Shown here piece by piece: positions 40,567-53,390 of a DNA stretch of 64,000 bases. A model generated the notes under the pieces. The model made no database searches, had not been told where the DNA came from, and saw only the letters and a list, made by a program, of their open reading frames with translations. Location: assembly GCA_964016875.1 (NCBI GenBank), contig OZ024735.1, positions 11,021,338 to 11,085,337 on the forward strand, written 5' to 3'. A program made the position numbers and the translations under genes. This DNA is from Fallopia convolvulus. Lineage: Eukaryota; Streptophyta; Magnoliopsida; Caryophyllales; Polygonaceae. How positions within the stretch are numbered: position 1 is the stretch's first letter; each line of letters opens with the position of its first letter.

Positions 40567-41714
40567 CCTTCTATGCAGCAAAAGGGAGCTTCTAGCTCAA
40601 CTAAACCAACAGGTTTTCAAGGCCTAAGGCGTCCCACCAATGCACCTCAAAATCAGCCTAGGACACGTGATATTGTGTGCTACAAGTGTCAAGGAAGAGG
40701 TCATTATGCGAAGGATTGTCCAAATCAGAAGCAAGTGCTCCTCACCACCAATGGAGGATATGTGAGTGATGAAGATATACCTCCAAATCAAGTGGAGGAG
40801 GAGAGCAATGAAAAAGAAGAAGAGGGCGTGGAGGCCATTGAACCGGATTGCACCGAACAGCCTTTAACTTTGGTAACCATGCGTACTCTTACTTTACAAG
40901 AAACACCTAGGCTAGATCAAAGGGAAAATATTTTTCATACTAGGTGTACTGTGAAGAATCAAGTGTTATGCATGATAATTGATAGTGGTAGCTGTTGTAA
41001 CATTATTAATGCTAAGTTAGTCGATCACTTGCAATTAAAAACTCAACCTAGGGCTACTAGTTATGGTCTAAATGGCATTAATGATTCAGATGGTCCTAAT
41101 CTTGTTATTCATCAGTGTTTAGTCCGTGTTTCCATAGGCAATTATGTGGATGATATCATGTGTGATGTGGTAAACATGGAATGCACTCATATCTTGTTAG
41201 GTAGACCATGGTTATTTGATAGGAGAGTTGTATATGATGGCATGCTTAATACCTATTCGTTTAACTATGACGGGAGGAGAGTTTCTCTTCTACCATTGTC
41301 GCCCCAACAAGTTTTACAGGACCAGGCACGACGAGACCAAGCTAGCGCACTTAGGCATGCCAAAGAAGAGAAGGAAGAGGTTGAATCGGCGGCCAAAGCA
41401 GCGGCACGACGCTCGGTGCACGACGCACCTACAAAGACAAGCGGTGTTTCCCAGTCTCCACCCGGGCGTTCTGGTCCAAATTTTATGACAACATCAAGCA
41501 CGAGTGGAGCGACTGTTTGGGACCAAGAACGCCGAGAAAATGTCCCTAAATCGCCCAAAGTGCCGAGCAACAGTTCCAGCAGTACATCTGAGACGAAAAC
41601 AGGGCTATCTCCCAAACCACTTGAGCGTTTTGCCTCAAATTTTGGGAGCAATTCAGAGACTCATAGAGATATAGATCCGAAAAAAGAACGCCTACAGAAA
41701 GAGCCAAAAACGGC
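40567..41714 (+). pseudogene. D2 gag end and protease
   Basis: Resumes the D2 gag frame after the copia insertion. It has a zinc knuckle CYKCQGRGHYAKDC (about 40675-40720), an acidic linker, the protease motif IIDSGSCCNIIN (about 40975-41010) and HILLGRPWLFDRRVVYDG. This 1.1-kb stretch is open. The following Lys/Glu/Ala- and Ser-rich linker ends abruptly at satellite sequence, so reverse transcriptase and everything after it are missing. Confidence 0.88.
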
Positions 41715-41732
41715 TTAAAATGTCTTCTGATC
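41715..41732. repeat. Short piece of the 225-base satellite left of A2
   Basis: TTAAAATGTCTTCTGATC matches the monomer phrase TTAAAATGACTTGTGATC and ends in the A2 duplication TGATC. It shows that A2 inserted in the satellite. Confidence 0.75.
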
Positions 41733-42683
41733 TGATGAAGGATCATCTAGTCAGCCACCTCCAAGTGCCCCTACACTCTTTGATAGGCCAATCACTAGAT
41801 CCCGAGCCAAGAAGCTACAAAGTGGAATGCATGCTTTTGTGTGTTACATTTGTGCTAAGGAGGCTAAGGAGGCAGGATCTTGCATGGAATCCAAGGCTAG
41901 GATTGTGTGTGTCTTGAGCGTCGGGGGATCATCGAGCCTCGGTTGCAGTGGCGCGCCCCAGTCCAGCGACGCAGCAACGCGCCTAGTCCAGCACCGCGAT
42001 GCAACGGCGCGCCCTTGCGCAAGCTTGTCCGAGTGTGCGCGCGTCTGCCTGCCAAGTTAACATGTGTTGGTTTTATTTATTAGACTTGTTTTATTGGGCC
42101 ATTTCCATTTTGGGCCTTAGCTGACTATTAAGTTTAATTAGACTTTTATTTGTTATTTCCATTATTATTTCAGGATATATAAATAGTTCTAGGTGGTTAT
42201 TTTTCAAATTAGACAACTCGGAATTTGTATTTGCTTTCTCATTGAATAGAGAGAAAACGAGAGCCTTTGGCTTTCAACGAGTGTGTGAATCGGCAGCTTG
42301 GTTTGTTTGAATTGTGTCAATACTCGTCGAAGATTGGTGCCTTTCAACGATCACGAGCCCCCTTCTTGTGCTTCAAGGTCTCGTTCCTTGTTGTGTAAGA
42401 TTGTATAAAGGTTGGTCCTTCGTCCATTCTATTAGGATCTTGGTTGAAATACATACCAAGGGTTTAATAGTTATCTCGAAGGGTTATCCTTCTTTAATCT
42501 GCGTCGGTTTCTTCCATTGAGTCTTCATTTCTGTTCGTTCTCCATTGTTGCGTCATTTCCTTTGATTGAGTCGTGTCTTTCATTTCGAGTTTCATCTTCA
42601 TTTGTTCTGACCATTGCTTCATTGTATTTCTCATTGAGTTGTGAACGTCGAAGATCGGGCACCATACGGCTAACCCCGTATCA
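41733..42683 (+). repeat. 5' LTR of A2
   Basis: Starts TGATGAAGGATC and ends CCCCGTATCA. TATAAATAG at 42178-42186. It begins with a copy of the polyprotein tail (RSRAKKLQ) and contains two GGCGCGCC octamers (about 41950 and 42011). Confidence 0.9.
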
Positions 42684-42686
42684 AAT

Positions 42687-42698
42687 TGGTATCAGAGC
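42687..42698 (+). other. Primer-binding site of A2
   Basis: TGGTATCAGAGC, complementary to the initiator Met tRNA, three bases after the LTR. Confidence 0.92.
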
Positions 42699-43874
42699 TT
42701 CGTTGATGACGTTCTTTCCGTTTCCACCAAAAGAGTCTGCAAAACACCAAAAAGAGTCCTCCGGATATCAGGTTCGATAAATCTAATCTCTTTGAACTGA
42801 ACTTGAAAGTACTAAATCGGTTTGTTCTTGTGCAGTGGTTTGTTTTGCCTAGCCAAACACATCCTTAGCCCAAGAAAAACCGTCACCCTCGGAAACCACA
42901 ACCACCAATGCCCACCACTTCCACAAAAATCCGCCCACCACCATTGTTTAAGTCAGCCACGAAATTTTTAATTAAGTAGGAGTAAATCTGATTTAATTAA
43001 TTCAGGTTCAAAGCTCCTAAGTCCACTCCTACATTTAAGGTTGACCAAATCTTCTCCATATCACCATCCACCAAATCCACGCCCACCTCCTATTCTTAAG
43101 GGAGAACCATTCAACCCACTTTGAATTCAAACCCACGCCCCAACCACCCATCCTTCAGCCTATTTCTTCTCCATAAATCTAGGGATTGCGTCCAACCTCT
43201 CTAACGACCACTTTCTCACAATCAACCACTCTCTAATTTTAATTTCTTGCACATTATATTTGCATCTTAGGTTAACATTTTATTTGTCATTTTATTTTCG
43301 AAATTATTTGTAATTTTCTGATTATTTCTGATTAAAAAAAAAAAGAAGGAGAAATCAGAAATCAGATTGTTGTTTCGTTCTTTTATTTCATTCATCTCAA
43401 AGTATAGTATTGCATTTCATTTCATTGCATAGTTGTAATTAAATTAGTGCAAGCATATCATCTTCTTCTCTTCTCTTCTTCTTCTCTTGAGTTGGACGCC
43501 ACCATTGGAGTTGATTTCAAACCTTCCATTTTCGAGCCTACCCTCACCCAAACAAACCACTCCAAGTTCATACTTGGTTAAGGAAATCAAGGTGAGAACA
43601 GCTTAATCGAGGTTTGATCTCTTTCTCTTTTCATCTCCATTCTTAAACACACTTGAGTCTTCTTTTCTTGGACGTTTCTTCCTCAACCTTCATCTTCTCG
43701 TGTTTTGTTGCCTACTAATCTTTGATTTGAGTTTGATCCTTTCAAGCAGATTGAAACAACGAGCTCGATCACACACCGAGAGTGAGTGTGAGTGAAACAC
43801 TTGAGAGGTTGATTTGGATTAAACTAACTTAACAAGTTTGCATTGTAGTGTGTTGTGTTGTTTGTTGCAGAATC
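42699..43874 (+). other. Leader of A2
   Basis: About 1.2 kb without a gene. It has CCACC-rich phrases, an A-run near 43335 and TC-rich stretches near 43460. TTTGTTGCAG ends four bases before the gag ATG and looks like a splice acceptor. Confidence 0.7.
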
Positions 43875-45213
43875 ATGTCTAATGATAGTGGAGAAGTACG
43901 CCGCACCCAGAGTCTGGAGGCTATCCATCCCGATGTTTTCAACTTGTTGAACTCACTCAACCAGAACATCTCTCGCCTTAATACGAGGATGGCGGCCTTG
44001 GAGTCGTTGGCGATGCCTACGCTAGGCACCGTGTCGGGCGTAGCCCCTAGTGCCGGTCCAGCGGCGCACCAACAAAGTGCAGTTGCTGGCCACGAGCAAA
44101 GCGCCATCAACACGGGCAAACAGCCCCAAGTTGATCCTCTTTGGGCGTCCACATCCCAACACCATGGTTTCCAACACCAGAATAGGGAAGATCCTCCTAA
44201 CTCTGCTCATTTACATAATCCCACAAGCAACTTTGCTCGAAGGGTCCCTATTGTTGCTCAGCATCTAGTGACATGGAGATGTCCTTTGATGACTATGATG
44301 CCGAGGATGATGATTGGGAGCATTACTCTAGGAGGCCAGGGAGGGAGCACCGAGATGGTAGAGAAAGGCGCCCTAGAAGGCCAAGGGAGCCGGAGCAAGA
44401 TGGAGTTGGCAAGATCAAGGTGAAGATCCCTGCCTTTGAAGGCAAGTGTGACCCGGACACTTACATGGAATGGGAGACAAAAATCGAGCAAGTGTGGAAC
44501 TGCCACAACTTCGCCGAGTCCAAAAAGGTACAACTCGCAACCCTTGAATTCTCCGGTTATGCACTAATATGGTGGGATAATTTGGTGAAAGAAAGGAGGC
44601 GCAACTTGGATGCACCCATAGCGAGTTGGGATCAAATGAAGGCGTTGATGAGAGGGCGTTTATACCACAACATTAATCCCGGGAGCTAAGGCAGCGGCTG
44701 GAAAACTTGAAGCAAGGCTCCATGAGCGCCGAGGAGGCCTACAACGCCATGCAAGTGGCGATGGTAAGGTCTAATGTGGTTGAGGATGACGAAACCACAA
44801 TGGCCAGGTTTCTTCGTGTTCTAAATTCCTCATTATCTCAAGAAGTTGATCTTTTTCCTTATTCTACAATGCCTGATCTTTTGCATTTAGCTATGAAGAT
44901 AGAAAGGAAAAATAAGTTTAGGTACCAAGGAGGGAGGAGCACGAGCAACCAGCCCCATTTATGGAAGGGAAGCCGTGGCCAACAAGGAAGCTCCAATGGG
45001 AAGGAGGCCACACATCATAAGGAAAGGAGTCACACAACCAGCGGCCAAAGTGACCAAGCTGGCCGAGCCAAATAGCCTACAAGCTCTACGCCATCATCAT
45101 ACAACAAAAGCAATTCTAGTGGAGTTTCAACAGCTCCAAAGGGGAGTAATCCTAACTCTAACTCTTCTACTAGAACTAGGGACATTGTGTGTTTTAAGTG
45201 CCAAGGTAGAGGA
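43875..45213 (+). pseudogene. A2 gag, frameshifted and cut by C2
   Basis: Starts MSNDSGEVRRTQSLEAIHPD at 43875. The frame shifts near 44265 into FDDYDAEDDD and PAFEGKCDPDTYMEWETKIE (gag core). It shifts again near 44690 into MSAEEAYNAMQVAMVRSN and has a stop at 45073-45075. It is cut inside the knuckle at CFKCQGRG by C2. It is homologous to A1 gag along its length. Confidence 0.9.
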
Positions 45214-47080
45214 TGTTGGTGATTTGTGTCAAGTCATCAACTCCCTATTAGAGCATGTTGAGGTTTTAGAGTCATATTGGAAATGTTGATTGGTATGTTG
45301 ACATATATGACTTTCCATGATTTAATACTTGTCATTAGATCCACTAGATTAGTCGCACACCTCCACCGAGACTAGGAACCTCGTGTGCACCGTTGCATGG
45401 CAAGGGCGCGCCTAGTGTGAGGCGACGCTCGGTGCAACGGCGCGGTGCAAGCGCGGGGCTCGACTTGGACCTCAGTTTTGAGGTTCAAGGTTCGGCATGG
45501 TTGGGGCGCGCCTTGTATGTGAACTTGAGGTTCAAGACAAGATTGCAAGGGCGCACCTAGGGTAGTGCGATGGCGCGGTGTGGCTAGTGACGCGGTAGCA
45601 AGGCTGCGGTGGAGCTCTCGGTGCGCCTAGGGCACTTGTCCAAGGCGTCGAGCACTAGTTGTGAGGCTAAGGTATGTATTTGAGCTTTTTGATTGAGTCT
45701 TATAACTTTGTGCATATTCTAAAGTGAATTAGGAAGCTTCTCTAAGCTTGGTAGATGCTTTAAGCAAGAACCAAAGCTAGAGTTTAGCTTGGCACATAGT
45801 TAAATATGCTAGAAAGAAGTTTATAAGCTTCATACTAGCTTAGAGTGAACTCTAGGAGCTTTGACAAGCTCAAGACTCATTATACATGCTTTATAAGAAG
45901 CTCATGTAGCTAGGGACTAGCTCATGGAAGCTCAAACTAGCTCACACTAGCTCAAGTTAGCTCAACTAGCTAGAAATTCAGCTCAACCTAGCTCACGCTA
46001 GCTCAAGCCAGCTCAACTAGCTATATGCTAGCTCATGGAGCTAAGGGGTAGTGACACTCCTAGGTGACCTAGCTTGGCACCTAGCTATGCTAGCTAGGTG
46101 GTGGGGCTGGTGGGCCGGCCCAAGGGGCGCGCCACATGGGTTGTTGGGCCGTGGACACATGCGCATGGCAAGGGCCTTGTGCCTTGCCATTTGGGTCGAT
46201 TGCCATTGGCTTTTGGATTGGATTTTTGGGCTTCATCTTGGGCCTTTATAGGCTGGATTTAAAGATGATTTGGAGTCCATGGGGGGATGTATGTAGACGC
46301 CCCATTTGATGACAAGGAGAGAGGGAAGGAAGTTGTAACCAACTCCCTAAATTCACTCTCGGCCACACACTTGTACAACCATTTTGTAACCGCCTTTGAG
46401 GGCAGTTATTGGACAGATTTGGGACGCCTATTTAAGGGCAAATGTTGGCCATTTTGGTGGCAAGAAACACACGAAAATTCAGTCCCTTTGTCCACAAGAA
46501 ATCGGTGAAGAAAGCACACTAGAAGTCGACTAAATCTAGTCGTGTTGTGAGTGAAAACACACGAGTGTTTTCAAGTGTGAAAGTGGCATCATGGATCGAT
46601 GTTCTACATCAAGGAAGAAACCTCAAGTTGAAGTGCATGGAGCGTTCATCCAAGTGAAGGAAGAACCACGCACATCATGGGACGAGGAGTTCGTTCATGT
46701 CAAAGTCGTAGAGGAATCTTGTGACTCGAATGAGGTACGCTTGTTCTAATAGTCGTGTCTTGCCAACACGTCTATTGTTTTATTTTGTTGCGTTTTATCC
46801 CACAACGGTATTGCACAACCCTTGGCATGGAATAGGGGCAATATACGTTGAAGGAAAGCGGGATCTCATCCCGTGACTCGTAGCTATATCCAAGTCGATT
46901 AACAAAGACATAAAGGGGTCGATGGTTATTGCCTTCATGGCCTACACCCACGAGACTACCCTTCAATGGGTCAACTCGTCATGCCTTGATTATCCTCATG
47001 GATCTACAAGGATCGACTTTCCTTCAACAAGACAAAGCAAACGTATTAAAATGATTGCATGTAAACCCTAAAAACCAACA
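45214..47080 (+). repeat. First LTR of C2
   Basis: 1,867 bases with the same parts as C1: GC-rich start, AGCT array, TATTTAAGG, exon 1 and donor. It keeps the empty site for B1 (GGGCACTTGTCCAAGG near 45640). Confidence 0.88.
46591..46734 (+). CDS. C-family gene, exon 1 (C2, first copy)
   Basis: Same length and position as in C1. It encodes MDRCSTSRKKPQVEVHG, then QVKEEPRTSWDEEF and VKVVEESCDSNE, followed by the donor GTACGC. Only part of the residue sequence is shared with C1 exon 1, but length, frame and donor are kept. Confidence 0.6.
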
Positions 47081-47156
47081 ATCTTCAACGTATATATGTT
47101 TATTTGCTTTCGTTTTGTTTATTTCCTTGTTTACTTTGTTGTGGTATTTTGTTAAT

Positions 47157-47654
47157 TTCGAGGATAAGGCTAAACGAGGGGATAAAACGGTGAATGACAT
47201 TACCTCACAATTGAGAGAAGTCAAGATAGAGCCTCCTAGTCCCATACGGCCAATTGAAGTACATGGCGGACATCAAGACTTCGACGAGTGGCTAGAAGAG
47301 TACAACAAGAATAATTGGGATTGGGATTGGGTCCTCACTAACGTGAGGTGTGAACCTGATTTCATTGATGCCATACAAGGTGAGGTCTTAAGGCCTCAAC
47401 CCTCCATGGTGATGGAGAATCATGGTCCAAAGCGTGGTCATGAGGCAAGGCATGTGTACTCGGTATTCAAGCGCCATGGCAAGTCTAAGGTTAAGCACTC
47501 ACGTGCTAAACCGAGAAGAAGCGTCCCTAGGGGCGTGGCCTTGGGAGATGGAGGGGCCTCGGTGGGAGGCAAGTATTGGCAAGTTGTCTATGGGGACCAA
47601 AGGCCAAGGAAACCGGTGTATTTTTCTCTTTGTGGCGTAAGACGCCGAGGCTGA
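47157..47654 (+). pseudogene. C-family gene, exon 2 (C2, first copy), acceptor lost
   Basis: 165 codons, same length as C1 exon 2, with VKIEPPSP conserved and no stop or indel. The acceptor before it reads GTTAAT/TTCGAG instead of GTTTAG or GTTAAG, so the AG is missing and normal splicing at this point should fail. The next copy (52929) keeps the AG. The final CSLC motif of C1 is FSLC here. Confidence 0.6.
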
Positions 47655-50600
47655 TTTTATACTTGTATTTGTTCCCTTTGATGTACTTGTGTGTATGCAC
47701 TTAGCATTAGATGTGTGCTATGAACTAAGTGTGTAGTATATGCCTTGACTAAAGGGATTTTAGTGTGTGTATTGATCATGTTAAAAGATCATGTAAACGT
47801 TTATGGTTTGAAATAAACTATGGCTTGATTCAATGTTAATCTTAACGACATGTGTGCAAGAAGAGGACTTAAGTCTAATTCTTGGAATCAACTTGAAAAG
47901 TTTGATTGTTGGATTCGTTCACTAAGAATGATCCAAACCAGACTACCCTTGAGTCGACCATTTTTTGGTTGGGACGACTCATGCTCTAGACTACCTTCGG
48001 GTCTACTAGAGTAATTAGATTACCTTCAAGTCTACTAATAGGGTCTACTGGACCAGACTACCCTTGAGTCGACCATTCTTTGATTGGGACGACTCATGCT
48101 CTAGACTACCTTCGGGTCTACTAGAGTAATTAGACTACCTTCGGGTCTACTAATGTAAGGGTCTTCTGGATTGCCCCCCATGTGAGAGGGCATGCACATG
48201 TTGGCCATGTATGCACTAAAGAACACATAGAAGAGATGGTAAGAGTCTCTTGATAAGATGCATGTGGAAATTCACTAAGTGATTTTATAAAATTCATGCT
48301 TCTTATGGAAAAGGGAAACAAGGAAGTCTTGATTGTTTTAGATTGAGACTTGTGGTATAATTGTAGAGAGCAATGGTTGGATGAGAGTAAGATCTCTCAT
48401 GGCTAAGTCAAGTAAGTTGACAAGGCATGGAAAGTGTCAAATGAAAGTTTGATACTTTGACATGATGAATGGAGTTCATGTCAAGACCGTTTTATCATAT
48501 GGTTGAATCCTAAATTTAAATGACTTATATAAATTATAAATGTGGTTTGATGTTGACATAAATGGATGCTAGCATGTTATTTTGTCTTGATTAAGACATG
48601 TAAATGTCAAGAGAGAATTGCTTTGCAAAGGTTTGGGATCGGCGCATAATGTGGCTAGGGTTAGAACCTAGACACGCCTAGGCTAGGCCATAGGCGCGCC
48701 GAGCGGTGTCGTGACTCAACATCGATCCTCGAAGTGCTAAGCGCTCGTGGTTGGATCTCATGGAGCATCCTAGGCACGCCCTAGGAGGGCCGCTGCCTAG
48801 AACCCCTCAGTGCATGGCACTAAGACGAGGATCGTTGCATGGGGGAGGTGTTGCATCAATCGCAACACATAGGCCTAAGCCTTGGCACGACCTCGGGATC
48901 GAACATGCCTAGGCGCGCCGAGACTAAGCTCTCGGCACATGGCAAGGCCAAGGATGCGATATCAAGGCATGGATCGCACGGACCCGACGTGTCGCAAACC
49001 ATGTGCGTGGCACTCGGGACATTGCGACACGGTGCATGGGTTTGAACCTCGGCACGGTTGGCTTGCGCAAAGGTGCGACACAGCTGGGTGACACCGTACC
49101 CATGGCACGATGGGGTGTGCAAGGCGCGCCGAGGCTGGTTGAAACTAAGCCTTGGCTTCGGTGAAGCGTTTGACGCATGGCATCGGTGTGCAGTGCACAT
49201 GAATGGCACATGAGGCGCGCCTACCACAAGGCATTTATTTGATTTGTTTAAATCAATGAAACCATGTCTGAAGTCATGTTTTGCTTTCCTAGTTTGGATT
49301 TAATTAAATTGTGATAGAAGTAGAGAAACTTGGTCTATCACATGTTCCATATGATTGTTTGATAGGCTCATTTTGCATGTCATTAGTTTGGATGGTTAGA
49401 ACATGTTGAGAAATTTGAAAGGCTGGTTTATGACTTTCAAATAGACAAGTGATGGTCTAAGAAAGACTATGAGGAATATGATGAATCCTCGGATCCAAGG
49501 AAAGTGTCAAGAGTCACTTAGGCTTGAGAATTGACAACTTTGGTTGATTTGTCCTATGGTTGAGAAACCATTGAAAGGATTAATGGAAATCATGACATGA
49601 CGGATAAAAGACAAGTCTTAACATGTGTGCAAACACTTGTGATAAAGATGATTGTCATATGAGCATAATTCTTCTTGTTTTCTTTAATGGCAATTTTAAG
49701 AAAGAAGAATTGTATCATCTAAATTGCAAAGATGATGATCCTATGGAAACTTCCAATGAATTGGTGGTTAGGATGATAGGAACATAAAGTAGACTACTTT
49801 GTGTGTGAATGGCCAAGAGTAAAGTAATGTCATTAGAAAGTCTTTTAAAGATTCTATATGCTTATGCATGATATATAGAAAGTTTAGTCACTTATGGTTG
49901 ATTAGTGTCTAATGAATCTATATTGTAATGACATGATCTACTTGGTAGAAACCAAGTTGTAAGGTTAAATGATAAGACCTTGTTCTTCATTTGATAAGTT
50001 ATGAAGATGTCAATGTATAGAGGTGAAGGTGGATTAGATTGTTCTAAATCTTCGTCTCGGTTGAAATACATTGAGCTGGAAATGAGAATTCCATGATTAT
50101 ACACATGGTTGAGAAACATCTTTGGATTTATGAACACACGGTTATAAGATGGGTGTGTCATGACTTGGGGACGCTCAAGTGGATATTAAGATGTAGATAT
50201 CTTGACATAGGCCATTTGTCAAAGATATGGTTGATACATAAAGGCATTGGATGTGTATAGGAACTTCCTAGGTTGGAAAGTTTGAAAGCAAATTGGATCA
50301 CTAAAATTTGGAAGACCTTTAGTGCACAATTGGTCTCGAATTCCTATTTTGAGTGATAGGCGCGCATTCTTGGAATTTCCAAGAGGCAATTTGCGATACT
50401 CCAACTTCTTAGTTGGAAAGTGACATCTAAGTATGAGGGAACCTTGTAATGAGGCACATGCCATAACTTAGAGTCAACTCGTTTGATTTTTGTTAAGCAC
50501 ATCGAATTTGTTGATTTCTCTCCGAGAAGATTGACATAAGTGATTGTGTTAATTTCAATTGAGGGATGGGGGTAACAATCCTTACAACTCTTAGATTTGG

Positions 50601-51023
50601 ATACCCAATTCCCCTACATCGAAAGGTGTGGACTGAATTCAATGTGGAAAGCCAAGTTGTGGAGTTGGAGAGCATTCATAATATTTTATATATTATTATT
50701 ACCCATCAAGGTTTATGCTCCAGACCACATGAAACCTAGTCTTGAAACAAAGATTTCATTAATGAGTTTTGGGTGCTTATGTGGAGCATGATAGGAAACT
50801 CAGCTATGCATATGTGGAAGTATAAGACTTCTTCCAAGTTAGAGTAATTAAGGATGACTCAACTAATGCATATGTGAGAGGATATGGGACGAAAGAGCCT
50901 TGTTTAGTGCATGAATGTGATGATCACAAGGTGTAAATTCAAGTCTACGGACATTTACATCTATACATAGAGTTTGGTAATTAAACTTCGAGTCTTGATG
51001 AAATGGCTCAAATGGGGGAGGAA
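47655..51023 (+). other. Non-coding interior of C2
   Basis: No convincing gene. It keeps the C1 order: the 115-base duplication (47939 and 48054), a GC-rich island (48640-49225) with several GGCGCGCC octamers, an AT-rich part, and the polypurine tract AAATGGGGGAGGAA before 51024. Confidence 0.7.
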
Positions 51024-52852
51024 TGTTGGTGATTTGTGTCAAGTCATCAACTCCCTATTAGAGCATGTTGAGGTTTTAGAGTCATATTGGAAATGTTGAT
51101 TGGTATATTGACATATATGACTTTCCATGATTTAATACTTGTCATTAGATCCACTAGATTAGTCGCACACCTCCACCGAGACTAGGAACCTCGTGTGCAC
51201 CGTTGCATGGCAAGGGCGCGCCTAGTGTGAGGCGACGCTCGGTGCAACGGCGCGGTGCAAGCGCGGGGCTCGGCTTGGACCTCAATTTTGAGGTTCAAGG
51301 TTCGGCATGGTTGGGGCGCGCCTTGTATGTGAACTTGAGGTTCAAGACAAGATTGCAAGGGCGCACCTAGGGTAGTGCGATGGCGTAGTGTGGCTAGTGA
51401 CGCTGTTGCAAGGCAGCGGTGGAGCTCTAGTTGTGAGGCTAAGGTATGTATTTGAGTTTTATGATTGAGTCTTATAACTTTGTGCATATTCTAAAGTGAA
51501 TTAGGAAGCTTCTCTAAGTTTGGTAGATGCTTTAAGCAAGAACCAAAGCTAGAGTTTAGCTTGGCACATAGTTAAATATGCTAGAAAGAAGTTTATAAGC
51601 TTCATACTAGCTTAGAGTGAACTCTAGGAGCTTTGACAAGCTCAAGACTCATTATACATGCTTTATAAGAAGCTCATGTAGCTAGGGACTAGCTCATGGA
51701 AGCTCAAACTAGCTCACACTAGCTCAAGTTGGCTCAACTAGCTAGAAATTCAGCTCAACCTAGCTCATGCTAGCTCAAGCCAGCTCAACTAGCTATATGC
51801 TAGCTCATGGAGCTAAGGGGTAGTGACACTCCTAGGTGACCTAGCTTGGCACCTAGCTATGCTAGCTAGGTGGTGGGGCTGGTGGGCCGGCCCAAGGGGC
51901 GCGCCACATGGGTTGTTGGGCCGTGGACACATGCGCATGGCAAGGGCCTTGTGCCTTGCCATTTGGGCCGATTGCCATTGGCTTTTGGATTGGATTTTTG
52001 GGCTTCATCTTGGGCCTTTATAGGCTGGATTTAAAGATGATTTGGAGTCCATGGGGGGATGTATGTAGACGCCCCATTTGATGACAAGGAGAGAGGGAAG
52101 GAAGTTGTAACCAACTCCCTAAATTCACTCTCGGCCACACACTTGTACAACCATTTTGTAACCGCCTTTGAGGGCAGTTATTGGACAGATTTGGGACGCC
52201 TATTTAAGGGCAAATGTTGGCCATTTTGGTGGCAAGAAACACACGAAAATTCAGTCCCTTTGTCCACAAGAAATCGGTGAAGAAAGCACACTAGAAGTCG
52301 ACTAAATCTAGTCGTGTTGTGAGTGAAAACACACGAGTGTTTTCAAGTGTGAAAGTGGCATCATGGATCGATGTTCTACATCAAGGAAGAAACCTCAAGT
52401 TGAAGTGCATGGAGCGTTCATCCAAGTGAAGGAAGAACCACGCACATCATGGGACGAGGAGTTCGTTCATGTCAAAGTCGTAGAGGAGTTTTGTGACTCG
52501 AATAAGGTACGCTTGTTCTAATAGTCATGTCTTGCCAACATGTCTATTGTTTTATTTTGTTGCGTTTTATCCCACAACGGTATTGCACAACCCTTGGCAT
52601 GGAATAGGGGCAATATACGTTGAAGGAAAGCGGGATCTCATCCCGTGACTCGTAGCTATATCCAAGTCGATTAACAAAGACATAAAGGGGTCGATGGTTA
52701 TTGCCTTCATGGCCTACACCCACGAGACTACCCTTCAATGAGTCAACTCGTCATGCCTTGATTATCCTCATGGATCTACAAGGATCGACTTTCCTTTAAC
52801 AAGACAAAGCAAACGTATTAAAATGATTGCATGTAAACCCTAAAAACCAACA
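51024..52852 (+). repeat. Second LTR of C2
   Basis: 1,829 bases. It lacks about 38 bases that include the B1 empty site (GAGCTCTAGTTGTGAGG closes the gap) but otherwise matches the first C2 LTR closely. Confidence 0.88.
52363..52506 (+). CDS. C-family gene, exon 1 (C2, second copy)
   Basis: 144 bases, nearly identical to 46591-46734, with donor AAG/GTACGC. It would splice to the exon at 52929. Confidence 0.55.
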
Positions 52853-52928
52853 ATCTTCAACGTATATATGTTTATTTGCTTTCGTTTTGTTTATTTCCTT
52901 GTTTGCTTTGTTGTGGTATTTTGTTAAG

Positions 52929-53373
52929 TTCGAGGATAAGGCTAAACGAGGGGATAAAACGGTGAATGACATTACCTCACAATTGAGGGAAGTCAAGATA
53001 GAGCCTCCTAGTCCCATACGGCCAATTGAAGTACAAGGCGGACTTCAAGACTTCGACGAGTGGCTAGAAGAGTACAACAAGAATAATTTTTATTGGGATT
53101 GGGTCCTCACTAACGTGAGGTGTGAACCTGATTTCATTGATGCCATACAAGGTGAGGTCTTAAGGCCTCAACGCTCCATGGTGATGGAGAATCATGGTCC
53201 AAAGCGTGGTCATGAGGCAAGGCATGTGTACTCGGTATTCAAGCGCCATGCCAAGTCTAAGGTTAAGCACTCACGTGCTAAACCGAGAAGAAGCGTCTCT
53301 AGGGGCGTGGCCTTGGGAGATGGAGGGGCCTCGGTGGGAGGCAAGTATTGGCAAGTGGTCTATGGGGACCAAA
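52929..53373 (+). pseudogene. C-family gene, exon 2 (C2, second copy), truncated
   Basis: Acceptor GTTAAG/TTCGAG is intact. The sequence matches the first copy to YWQVVYGDQR, then runs into the fold-back and E1 LTR. The open frame to 53501 is a chimera and its last part is not C sequence. Confidence 0.7.
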
Positions 53374-53390
53374 GACCACTTGCCAATACT
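53344..53390. repeat. 17-base perfect inverted repeat at the C2/E1 junction
   Basis: AGTATTGGCAAGTGGTC (53344-53360) is repeated as its exact reverse complement at 53374-53390 after a 13-base loop. The left arm is native C sequence, present in C1 and the first C2 copy. The right arm is extra and joins E1 LTR sequence directly. This is the mark of fold-back (templated) synthesis during break repair. Confidence 0.88.

Larger units (their letters stand above)
45214..53373 (+). mobile_element. C2: tandem C element (LTR-interior-LTR-partial interior)
   Basis: LTR 45214-47080, interior 47081-51023, LTR 51024-52852, then the first 521 bases of a second interior, ending at 53373. The left flank is GAGGA in A2 gag; the right flank and final LTR are gone. 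The tandem probably arose by unequal recombination between LTRs, and a later deletion removed the end. It represents a subfamily distinct from C1, with small LTR differences and about 87% identity in exon 2 protein. Confidence 0.87.
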
